This document shows positions 19,831 to 28,953 of a DNA stretch of 29,326 nucleotides, piece by piece (within the stretch, counting starts at the first letter, position 1; each line of letters opens with the position of its first letter). The notes under the pieces are model-generated. The model was not told the origin of the DNA. It worked only from the letters and a program-made list of their open reading frames with translations, and made no database searches. This stretch comes from Pelagophyceae sp. CCMP2097 (lineage: Eukaryota > Sar > Pelagophyceae): the NCBI GenBank assembly GCA_026770575.1, contig MU657173.1, forward strand, positions 657,223 through 686,548. Reading direction: 5' to 3'. Both the position numbers and the translations under genes were made by a program.

Positions 19831-21866
19831 TTATCGTCGATTGTTCGGCGGCTTGCCGAAGACCGCAAAGCCCGACGCGGCGGTGCACGTGACGAGCGCG
19901 AGAGCGGTCATGGCTTCGCGCGTGCCGTAGGCGTCTGCGGTGTAGCCCAAAAGGATTGGGGCGCAGACGAAACCCACGTCTCCGCATGAGCGAAAAAGTG
20001 CCGTGGAAACGCCTCGGTTCTCGCGCGGCGTCAGCGCCGCCGCGTATGCCGGCAGCGTCGACCCGAGGGCCGCCGTGCACAGCGACCACGAGGCCACGCT
20101 TGCGAGAAACAAGTCGTGCTGCGTCCAATCTTGAAACATGTCTAGCGGAGGCATCTCCCCCGCGGCGGCGACGCCGCAGAGGGCCGCCGCCGACGCGCTG
20201 CCCAGCAAAGACGGCACGGTTATCACGCGCGCGGGAAGTCTGTCGGCGAGCCAAGCAGAGGGGCCGATCTAAGCGCAAGGTCATTCCACAAACGACGAGA
20301 GAAAGACGCACCGCGACCAAGTCGACCAAGGCCATGGCGCCGAAGAGGGCGCCGACCTGGCCCGGCGAGTAGTCGAAGACGGTGGCCGCGAGTAACGCGA
20401 TGAGGCAATTCCGGCCTCCTTGTTGGAGTGCGGCGGTCGACGCGTACACCATTCCCGCGGCGACAAACCGCGGATCGCGCAGCAGGCCGTGCGGCGTCGT
20501 TGACGGTGGCGGCGACGCGGCGGCGGCGGCGGCGGCCGCGTCGGACTTCAAGATGGATCTCAAGACGGCCGCGTCGGCGGCCTTGGCGTCGGCGGCTGCT
20601 GCGGGATCGGGCCGCGACTCGGTCAGCATGACATGCGCGTGCAGGCCCGAGAGTAGCGCCAGCGCCGCCACGGCGAAGAACGGTGCGCGCAGCGACCTAT
20701 TGTCACGGCGTCGGACGCGAGCCGCGGCGTTGGATTCGGATTGTCACGGCGTCGGACGCGAGCCGCGGCGTTGGATTCGGATTGTCACGGCGTCGGACGC
20801 GAGCCGCGGCGTTGGATTCGGCGTCCGTCTTCCCTCTGGCGTGTCTCGAGCGCTCCTCCGTTTTCGCTGCGTATCGGTTTGCGGCGCGGGCGTCTGCAGG
20901 CCCTCTGCGGCGAGGCCGCCCAAGACGGGCCCGATGCTGATGCCGACGAGGAGCGCCGCGTGGTTGGCGCCGATGTACCGAGCGACCTTTGACCTCGGCG
21001 CAATGTCGTTCAAGTAGATTTGCGCCGTCCCCAAGTAGGCGGCGTTGCCGAGCCCCGCCACGGCGCGCGCGGCGACGAAGGAGCCAATTTCCGGCGCGAA
21101 CGCCGACGCCAACGTGCCCACCGCGCTCAGGAACGCGCCAACCTAGTGAGAAGCGACCGCCTCTCGCGCCGCAAAAGAGGGCCCCCCAGCTCCGAAGCGC
21201 GAGCCTCTTTGTCCTCTGGCGGGTTTGCCGACAGTCTGCGCTGCCGCGAACGATGAGCAACGGCTTCCTGCCGAACTTGTCCGCCGCGAGCCCGACGGGC
21301 ACGTTTGCGACTAGGCGAGCAACGCCAAAGGCCGACAGAGCGGCCCCGACGGCTGCCGCGGACGCGCCCAACTCCGCCGACAGCAAAGGTACCTGCGGCG
21401 CCGCGTGAGACAGCGGGCCGCGGGCGCCGAGCAGCAGACTCTCCGGCCGCGCCGCGTGAGACGGCGGGCCGCGGGCGCCGAGCAGCATACTCTCCGGCCG
21501 CCCGCGTCGTCGTGAATCGTCTTAAATTTCTCCTTTGAGATTCGAGGCGCCGCGGTTCACCACGGGCACCGCTATCCCGTGTCCCAACATCATCACCGCA
21601 GTCGACCCGCACACGCCGAGGAGTCGCGCGTCTCGGAAGAGCGACCCTTCCTCGACCGGGGCTTCGAGGTGGCGCGAGTCTAGGTGGAAAAAGGCGGCGC
21701 GGTGACTCTGGCCCCAATGGCTCTGGCCGCCGAAGAACGGGTTTCTCCCGCTTCTCTTGCCGCGGAGCGCGCAGCCGCGCACGGCCCTCGAGGTGGAGCC
21801 AAACGCCATGCGCCGCGCAGGCGGCCCGGCCAACGGGAACAAGGGACCCAGACGTTTGGTACGCAC
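19831..21866 (-). CDS. MFS transporter, tandem copy B
   Basis: Exons 21866-21561 (start uncertain; 21809 is a second in-frame ATG), 21392-21252, 21142-20898, 20696-20312 and 20268-19831; about 504 residues. Paralogue of the downstream copy A, with the same landmarks: ARLLGVCGSTAVMMLGHGIA, MFS motif A GLAADKFGRKPLL, RAVAGLGNAAYLGTAQIYL, LVDLVA joined to IGPSAWLADRLPARVITVP, and ALFRSCGDVGFVCAPILLG. Its middle loop is alanine-rich (about nine consecutive Ala) instead of acidic. Intron 3 (20897-20697) needs a GC donor and is mostly three copies of a 41-bp repeat; intron 1 (21560-21393) holds a 51-bp duplication. Only the intron before IGPSAW is at the same place as in copy A. Substrate unknown. 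Confidence 0.86.
20700..20821. repeat. 41-bp tandem repeat, three copies, inside an intron
   Basis: Units at 20700-20740, 20741-20781 and 20782-20821 begin TTGTCACGGCGTCGGACGCG and are identical apart from the truncated end of the third. On the coding strand the array ends two bases before the AG acceptor of MFS copy B intron 3. Confidence 0.95.
21400..21501. repeat. 51-bp tandem repeat, two copies, inside an intron
   Basis: Copies at 21400-21450 and 21451-21501 begin GCCGCGTGAGAC and differ at two positions. They make up most of MFS copy B intron 1 next to its acceptor. The unit length is a multiple of three, so the array is open in one frame, but reading it would break the conserved transporter sequence. 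Confidence 0.9.
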
Positions 21867-22243
21867 CGAATCCCGAGCCCCAGAAAACCCACAACGTCAG
21901 CCAGAAAGAAAAAAGTTGCTGCGGCCTTGATGCTAATGCTATATACTGAACACGTTGCTTTAGCACGTGACAAAGGCCTTGCGATGCTAAACTGAACACG
22001 AACACTCTCGTCGGGACAGCGCCGGGCCTTGCCGATCAAGGACGTCCGACCCGAGTACAATTGTAACCCGACCCGAGCTCTTTCAGCGAAGTCTATTTCG
22101 GCTACTCGACGGCATGGCCCTCGAGCTGGCCCTCGAGGCGCACTTCCTGAGCACGGCGTCAATCCTCGCCGCCGCGCAGGTCTCGAAGCGATGGTGCGCC
22201 CCGGCGGCGCCTCTGGGAGTTTGGACATGCATCTGGAGCTTCG
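21867..22243. promoter_or_regulatory. head-to-head intergenic region
   Basis: 377 bp between MFS copy B (minus) and the methyltransferase gene (plus), with an AT-richer part around 21905-22000. Probably a shared promoter. The exact limits depend on two uncertain start codons. Confidence 0.4.
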
Positions 22244-23389
22244 ATGATGCATTGCAGGCGCGATGAGGTCGACAAATGCGCTTTGTGGTCCGCGGCCAAC
22301 GTGAAACGCGTCGAGCAGCGCGTCGACGCAGCGCAGGCGTGCACCCGACAGCCGGGGCGGATGCATAGGGATGCAGAGGCTCGACGCTGCAGAGGCTTGT
22401 GCTGCAGAGGCTCGACGCTCTAGGCAGCGGTCGCGGCGGCGGACGCCATGCAACAGCTCGCCGCCGGGCCCGTCCGGCGGCGGCAAGCGTCGGCAATCGG
22501 ACAACTGCCCGTCGAGACGCGGCCGAAGCTCGTCAACTTCGTGCGTCTGCCGCGGCCTTTGACGATGCCGTCGACGCTTGGTGGAGTAGGTCACGGGCGC
22601 CATCCACTTCGCTTCAATCGCGAGGCTCGTCGGTGCGGCGGCCCGCTCGTCTCCCCGGCGAAACGCGGGCGGCAGGCGCGGCGCGGCTCGAAGCTGGGGA
22701 ATCGTTTGTCGACCTTGGATGCGGCGCTGTACGTCCCAAAGTCGCTTTCCAAACGATGCCGCGCGCCCGCGAGACGGTCACCGCAGGGCTTCCAGCTCGC
22801 GGCGGCGTGCGTGCTCGTGCCGCTGCGCGAGGTGATTGGGCTCGAGCTGCTGCGCGGGTACCTGGATTGCGCGACAAAAATGTTCGACCAGTGCGTACCA
22901 AGCAGCTTCGTCTCCGTCGACGCATGCCCCCTAGCCTGGGCGCACGGCCGCCGAGCGTCGTCCTCCGCCTCGCCGACTTTAACGTCCGTGGCAACCCGAC
23001 CGAGACGTGGAACCCGACCGACACGCCAGAGTCGTACGCGCCGATTCGTAGGCAGAGGCGTCGAGGTGGACCGGTGCCGACGTCGTGTGAGTCCCTTTTT
23101 GATCCCGCGACGCGCACCGTGCGGTAGGCTGTGCGTGTCGACGTGCTTCGAGGAGATTCAGATGGCCCGCATCGCTGAAAACTGCCGCGCGCTCCGCGCC
23201 GGCGCCCGGGCGCGTCTCCGCAACCCTCGAGACGTCGAACGGAACCCTCGAACTCCCGCGCGCCGCTAGGTCATCACTCTGGACAGGCTGCTCCCAACGG
23301 CGCACTTCGGCCTCGTCTGCCGCGTCCAGGTCCAGGGCGAGTGGGGCAGCGCCAAAGGCTACGTCTGGCTCCGCAACCACGCGCCGTAA
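22244..23389 (+). CDS. DOT1-like SAM-dependent methyltransferase
   Basis: Nine exons: 22244-22336, 22424-22540, 22590-22632, 22676-22728, 22787-22890, 22935-22983, 23052-23086, 23128-23209 and 23270-23389; 231 residues. Motifs in order: ESFVDLGCGAGF (SAM motif I), REVIGLELLRGYLDCA (acidic loop end), RLADFN, RWTGADVV joined to LCVSTCFEEIQMARIAENC, and GAR joined to VITLDRLLP, then GSAKGYVWLRN. This is the pattern of DOT1-type class I methyltransferases, common in algae and not necessarily histone enzymes. Intron 8 (23210-23269) needs a GC donor to join AGAR to VITL; intron 1 (22337-22423) is also GC-AG but its joining is less certain, as is the start at 22244. Five of the eight introns are 41-49 nt. 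Converges on the next gene with a 48-bp gap. Confidence 0.82.
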
Positions 23390-23437
23390 CACTTTTGGTT
23401 TACGGGGGCCGCGTGGCGGCGGGCCGGGGCGGTGCGC

Positions 23438-24041
23438 TTATTCTTTCCGTTTCTGCTCGAGGTTGTCGTTCTCCTTGCCAAACGAGTCGACGTCGCCTAT
23501 TGATCGACGTCTCGCGGATCCCACTCAGGATCCCACTCAGATTGATGGATGTCTCGCGGGTCCCACAACGGCGGGACGCACGGTCGGCCATTTCGCGCTG
23601 GGCGTCGTCGCCCGACTTAAGTGCCAAGGGCACGATGAGCGCCGTGAAGATCACCGCCACCGCACCGGCGGGGAGCACCCAGCCCGGCGCGGCCACGGCG
23701 CCGTACTCGTACCCGTCCTCGTCAGCCAGCGCCGGCAGCGCCTAAAGGCGGGGCGGTCCGCATCGAGGGACGGGCTCGTCGCAGGCCCTCGAGGAACTCC
23801 CTCGCAGTCACTCGAGCCGAGCCGATACGGTGCGTCGAGGGCCCCCGTGACCGGCGTCGCCTCGGCGGCGCGAGGTGCCCGAAGCTCAGAGGCGGACGCT
23901 CACCGCGAGGAGCGGGCCGAGTGCGGCGGTCATTGCGGCGAGCGGCTTGAACTGCGGCTGCGCGCGCACGGCGACGGCCTTGGGCGCCGGCGCCAGCGCG
24001 CCCGTGCCCACGGCGAGGAGCAGCGTCAGCGTCGTGAACAT
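23438..24041 (-). CDS. plastid-targeted single-helix thylakoid protein
   Basis: Exons 24041-23904, 23741-23582 and 23496-23438; 118 residues. The N-terminus is a signal peptide (MFTTLTLLLAVGTGALAPAP) followed by a basic transit-like stretch, as expected for import into a secondary plastid. ALPALADEDGYEYG looks like a thylakoid processing site, after which one membrane helix (WVLPAGAVAVIFTALIVPLA) is followed by a charged tail ending DVDSFGKENDNLEQKRKE. The architecture recalls small nuclear-encoded photosystem or thylakoid subunits, but I cannot name the subunit. Both introns are GT-AG (GTGAGC, GTGCGT). It lies just downstream of the light-harvesting gene on the same strand, about 280 bp away, in keeping with a plastid role. 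Confidence 0.78.
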
Positions 24042-24323
24042 TGCGTCTGCGTGAGCTGTGTGCGTTTGAGCTTGGGCGTTTGCGTTGACACAGCGGCTTC
24101 ACTCCGCGAAATCCTTTCGCTAAATCGGAAATTTCGGGACACGACACATCGTTGGAACGTCGCTTGCCAGTGGACGTGTAGCGTTGGAACGGCGCTTGGA
24201 CAGAGGATTCGAACAAGGTTTTCATAACGCGCCATTTTGCTCTGATCTCTAGCCACGGAGCTTGCTTGCTTAGAATCCACCCTGGGTGGGGTTCTACACC
24301 GGAGGGGTCTATGTCAATAAAGC

Positions 24324-25401
24324 TTAGTGGATGAGGGGAACGGAGCCCGGCAGCGTGCCTGCGGCGAAAAAGGACATGATGCCTAAGTATTCTTCGTCGG
24401 CGAATCGCAAAGGGGTAGATCCGGCGCTCGGCGCACCGATCATCGCGAGGCGGCCGTTCTTGAGCTCGGAATTTTGCTTCTTCAGCAGCTTCTCGGGGCT
24501 CATCTTGTCCGCGAGGCCTGAGGCATCGGTCCGATTCGGGCGACTTTCGCGGGCCCATCTTCAAAACCGTCGCCGGGATGGCGACGTACCGAAGAGGTCG
24601 TACTTGACGAAGTCGCCGCCCTTCAAGTAGTGCGGCTTGCCCATCTCGGACTTGGCCTCGACGCAGGCGATGTACGCAAGCATCTGCAGCTTGCCGCCGA
24701 GCGGCACTTTCTCCCACGCCTCGAGCGGAGGCAGAGCCGCGAGCTCGGAGAACTTGAGGCCGTAGGACAAGTCCCCCGGCAGCGACAAGTGCAGGCCGTT
24801 CACCTACAAAGCCGGCGTCGCGCCGAATACCCGGGGCCTCTTCCAAAGGGATCAGAGGTCACGCTTCAAAAGGGGCGAAGGGCGCCGCATCGTGCAATCC
24901 AGCCCGCCGTCGCGAGCATGGCGACGCGGCCGTGCTTGAGCTCGGCGGCGCGGAACCTGCGTCGGCGAGGGCGGCGTCGAGTGGCGGCGTCGAGTATCGC
25001 GTATAGTGGCGGCAATGAGTCTCGGGCCGCCCATCAGGTCATGGACCGCACCAGGTCATGGTGCGCTCCGAGGCCATGTCGGAGAGGCCGAGGGGGTCGA
25101 ATTTCTTGCCGCCAGTCTCAACTCCCACTCCGAGATCCGCAGCCGCGTGCACGGCCACCCCCGCCCGCGGCGCCGAGACGGGCGCAAACGAAGCAGTCAG
25201 AGACGCGCACACGCAGAGGACGACCTAATAGGGCCGTCGGAGGGCGCCGCGCAGGCGCAGATATGCTAGAGGCTCCCGGAGTGGATACTCTGAGCGACCC
25301 GTATATTGGAAATTCAGAGGCAGGTGCTTTCGGATCGATGGCCCGCCTCCAGGGCCCGCCGACGCTCATGGGCGCGTGGAGCGCACCTTAGTGAGCGCCA
25401 T
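24324..25401 (-). CDS. fucoxanthin chlorophyll a/c light-harvesting protein
   Basis: Exons 25401-25387, 25224-25052, 24956-24896, 24803-24590, 24517-24437 and 24382-24324; 200 residues, typical of the family. It binds chlorophylls and fucoxanthin in thylakoid antennae. The leader MALTKVVLCVCASLTASFAP is a signal peptide with an ASFAP cleavage motif, diagnostic for secondary red plastids. Then FDPLGLSD, helix 1 WFRAAELKHGRVAMLATAG (chlorophyll-binding Glu/His and Arg), LSYGLKF, helix 2 MLAYIACVEAKS, and helix 3 ELKNGRLAMIGIMSFFAAG with the family ending PGSVP. Intron 3 (24895-24804) must start with GC: the alternative runs into a stop before any GT. Its intron lengths (162, 95, 92, 72, 54) are larger than in the housekeeping genes nearby. 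Confidence 0.94.
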
Positions 25402-26163
25402 GGTCGCCGTGGATGTTCTTGTCTTGATTGAAGCGAATCTTTCAAGTTGAAAAGCTTGTGCTGCACGCTCTAACGCGAAATAAAATCCATCTTAAAATAA
25501 GCTTAAGCGTTTCAGCGAAAGACAAGGGCCGGCCCGGGGCGCGCCACACCACACAAGTGAAACAAGGAGAAGAGTCCAGTATCGTAATAAGCCGAAAATT
25601 CAGGCTTATTGAGCCTTTGGGTAATTTATAAACTCCTTTTCAAGTACTTATTGAGATATTGTGACGATTTGATGACGAACGATGGATGGGGCGTTCTATA
25701 GGACGTGTTTTTGGATGATTGCGCTCGCAACCGCTCTGGAAGTCGGTGGCATGGCGTTGGCAACGCATAGGCCCATCTTGGTTCTCTAGAGGCACGTATT
25801 GGCTTTTTATACGAAGCACCCACACGGGAATGACAAGTCTCTTGATAAAATGTCGGAACGGTATGCCTTTTCGGTTTCGCCCGGCTTAAGGTGCTCCTTG
25901 GCAAGCCCCTCGCGTAGGAAAAGGCATACCGTTCGACGATTTGACCGAGTTACGACCATAGCCGCCTTGGTGGTCTTGTAGGGGCGCACAGTGCCCCTAG
26001 AGCAAATGTTTTGGGGCTGCGCAGAGACCAGACACGAGGCCGTACGATGGCATCGAAATCAGCTCCATAGCTTTCACTGGCAGCGCGGACAAGGCGTCCC
26101 AAGTTGCATATTTTATGTGCGAGGTCAAAGCTTATTAGCATTGGGTTTGTTTCACTGTGCGCC
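25402..26163. other. AT-richer intergenic region with hairpins
   Basis: About 760 bp between the light-harvesting gene (minus) and the unknown plus-strand gene. Base composition is clearly more AT-rich than in the rest of the window. It carries an 8-bp stem (AATAAGCC/GGCTTATT, near 25586-25610) and a 17-bp inverted repeat (25856-25934). Short frames on both strands have no recognised motif. It could be a promoter, a degenerate mobile element or an RNA gene. Confidence 0.5.
25856..25934. repeat. perfect 17-bp inverted repeat (hairpin)
   Basis: GAACGGTATGCCTTTTC at 25856-25872 is the exact reverse complement of 25918-25934, with a 45-nt loop that itself can pair (CGGCTTAAGG / CCTTGGCAAGCC). 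It could be a foldback RNA, a small palindromic transposon remnant or a regulatory structure. Confidence 0.85.
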
Positions 26164-28953
26164 ATGGAGGCCTGGGAACAGCACGCGCGGCGTCTCCCGA
26201 GGCAGCCGTCTGATCGGAGCACTCCGAGAGGCCCTGAGTTTGACGGCCTGCAGAGTGGCTTTGGCGCAGAGTGGGCTCGTTCGCGGCACCGACGCGGCGC
26301 GCAGGTTCGCCGACGTCTGCGCCGCCGTTTCGCGCGGCGAGCCGCACGAAGATGCGCTCCGGGCGCTCAAGGAGGAGGTCCGTTGGAAGTGTGCGAGAGC
26401 GCCGTCGGGCCGCGGCGCGGTCGCCGGAAGGTCGTCGCGGCGCCGCGCACGTGTCGCCGACCTTTGCGGCGCCGCGCACGCGGTGCGTTTCAGGTCGAGG
26501 GCCGCGAGTTCGTCATGCTCGTCAGCGGCCGCCTCGCGCGCTGCTGCGGCGAGAAAGAGTGGGTCTGGCTCGTTGACCAACTCGGAGAGGCGCTGCAAGC
26601 GCTGCCGCGGAGGAAGCGGTGCGCTTTGCCCACACGCACGCCGACCGCCCCGCTCGGACGCTGCGGCGCAGGTCGAAGATATCGCCGAGCGCCGTCGCGC
26701 TGCTCTGCAGCACGTCAGTGCCGTCTTCGTGCCAAAGACGCGCTTTGCGCTGAAAAAAGATCGCCGTCGGTTTACGCCGGCCCGCAAGGTACCGAGCCGC
26801 GGCGTCGAGCCAGCCGCAAATCGACGCCGCAGCCGACTCGGACGACGACGACTCGGACGCTGCGCCGGAGGCTCGGCTGCACCTCGACGCCGAGGCCGCG
26901 ACGCGTGCGTCGGCGACGCCTCTCCAGGAGGGCCGCCCCGCGCGGTGATGCGCGCGCGACCTTGGACTGCGGTTTTCAGGGGATTGTTCGCCGTTCTCTT
27001 TACGACGCCCGCGTGATTCCTAGGGGCCGGCCTGCTTGTCGCGCGTGGCCTGCTCGACGACGTCGGCGGCGCGGACGACGACGGTGCCGCGCTGCGGTGC
27101 ACGGCCGTCGCGACTGTTGTGGCGATGGCCAAGTGCGACGCGTTCTTTGGTGGTTGCACTCGTGAAGCGCTCGACATCTGCGCCGCCGCCGGTGCGTGCC
27201 GTCGTCGCGCGAGACCGACTCTTGAACGCAAAGACGGCCAGGCGCGCCGCTGCAAGTACTCGCCGACTACGGTGCGTAGCCCTCGGCGACTCTGGTGCCG
27301 AGCTCTCTGGTGCCGAGGCGCGCGGCGCGATGGGCTCGGCGCAGCTTCGCTTTGGAGGCACCGGCGCTCCGGCGCCGCGGCTCGCAAGCGCTCCGTGAGT
27401 CTGTCGCTCCGTCCGTCCGTCCGACTCGCGCACTCAGGCGCGGCACAAAGAATGGCGGCACCACGTGACGCGCGACGTGGCCCTCGGCGGCGACGGCAAG
27501 ACCGAGTTCCGAGAGTCGGGCTCGTCGGTGCGTGGCGCCGTGTCGAGACCTCTTGAAGGAGGCGCCTAGGCCGACTCTGCGTCGCCGCCGTCTTCGTCGC
27601 ACGAAGACGACGCCGAAGAAGACGAGGACGAAGACGAACCCGAGGAGGAAGAGGCCTACGACGGCGCGGCGCCGCCGCGGTGGCCTAAGGCGGTCGAATT
27701 CGACACCGCTCTTGGTGCGTCGCGGGCGACGCAAGGGTGCGGCGAGGCCCTTCTGAATTATGAAACAGGCGGCGTCGCGGCGCTTGGTGCGCTGCGCGGC
27801 CGCGGCCGGCGATGGAGCGCCACGGGCGCCGCGCGGTGCGTCCGCCTGCCGCGCCACCGCTCTGCGACGTGCGCCACAGGCTCGTCGCGAGGGCCGTCTG
27901 CGCTTCGCTCGAGCCGCGCGAGGCGCCGTCGGTGCCGAGCGTCTGGTCCGCGGCCTTCACCTGGCACACCCTCGGCCCGGCGGGCCTGCGCCTCCTCAGC
28001 CGCCGCATCCGCGCGCGAGAATGCCTCGGCGCGCCCGCCGTCAGTCTCCTTCTTTGCGGAGAGTCTACTTTTACGCGGAGAGGCTCCTTCTATGCGGAGA
28101 GCGGCGCACCCTCCTGCGACGGCCGTCGAGGTGATCGGCCGACGCAGCATCGTAGGACGGTGCGGCGCTTATCGACGCGCTGCTGCGACGGCCGTTAACT
28201 CGGCTCAGCGACGGCGCGGCGCCGGACGGCGGCGATGCGGCGCGCCACGACCCTTGGGAGCGGCGGCTGGCGAAGCGCCTCGCGCGCGCCGTCGCGTTTT
28301 GCGCCGACGCGCAGGCAAGGCGCGCCGCGCGCGCCGCTCTGCGGAAGCTGCTGGCGCCGCGGGGCGCGCTGTCGGGATCCGGCGGCAATGGTCGCGTATT
28401 CGAAACGCTTCGTTTCCTGCTCGACGACGCGCACCTGTGCGGCTTTGGCGCGGACCAGGGCCGCGCGGCGGGCGTTTTGCTGGACTGCGTGCGCGCGTGC
28501 GTTTCAACGGACTTTGACGCCGAAGCGGACTCGCTCGTCGCGGAAACGCTGGAAATGCGCCTGAAGCGCCTCTGCGACGACGCCGACGCGGGCTACGACG
28601 CGCTCCACGAGCGCCTCGACGCGCACCTCGCCGCCGTCGCGCTCGGCCGCGCCGTCGCCCTCGCGCGTGTGCAGCCGACGCCGTGCCGCGCCGCCGAAGT
28701 GCTGCGCGCGCTCGCCGCCGGCCGGCTCGGCGCCGTCGCGGAGACGCTGCGGCGCCGCCTGCGGCGCTGCGAGGCCGCGGCGGCCGCCGACGACGCGCCG
28801 CCTGAGGCGCGAAGCGGCGCGTTCGTCAGCGCGCCGCCCGTCCCGCCGCAGCAACCCGACCAACAAAGGTTCCTGCTCCACCTCCTCAGCGAAAACCTCG
28901 ACTACGCCCTACAGCTCGCGGCGCCCGCAATCGAAGACCAAAAGCCGACATAA
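26164..28953 (+). CDS. unknown large multi-exon alpha-helical protein (model approximate)
   Basis: Protein-like blocks follow each other on the plus strand and the last ends at a TAA (28951-28953). Clear blocks: ALREALSLTACRVALAQSGL to ALKEE (ends 26377); VEGREFVMLVSGRLARCCGE (from 26494); VEDIAERRRAALQHVSAVF (from 26672); PQIDAAADSDDDDSDAAPEA (from 26814); LLVARGLLDDVGG and TAVATVVAMAKCDAFF (27024-27160); HKEWRHHVTRDVALGGDGKT (about 27440) joined over a 52-nt intron to a long acidic linker with WPKAVEFDTALG (to about 27714); and a final block with FETLRFLLDDAHLCGFGADQ and SLVAETLEMRLKRLCDDADA. Mostly short amphipathic helices with acidic linkers, resembling HEAT/MIF4G-type scaffolds, but no family signature is certain. 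Start, several junctions and even unity as a single gene are uncertain. Confidence 0.55.

Noticed and set aside
20700..20821. Possible CRISPR-like array
   Set aside because: The 41-bp units are directly adjacent with no spacers and lie in a eukaryotic intron.
26152..27387. 411-residue minus-strand open frame
   Set aside because: Very rich in Arg, Ala and Ser without any motif; the plus strand holds coherent helical blocks.
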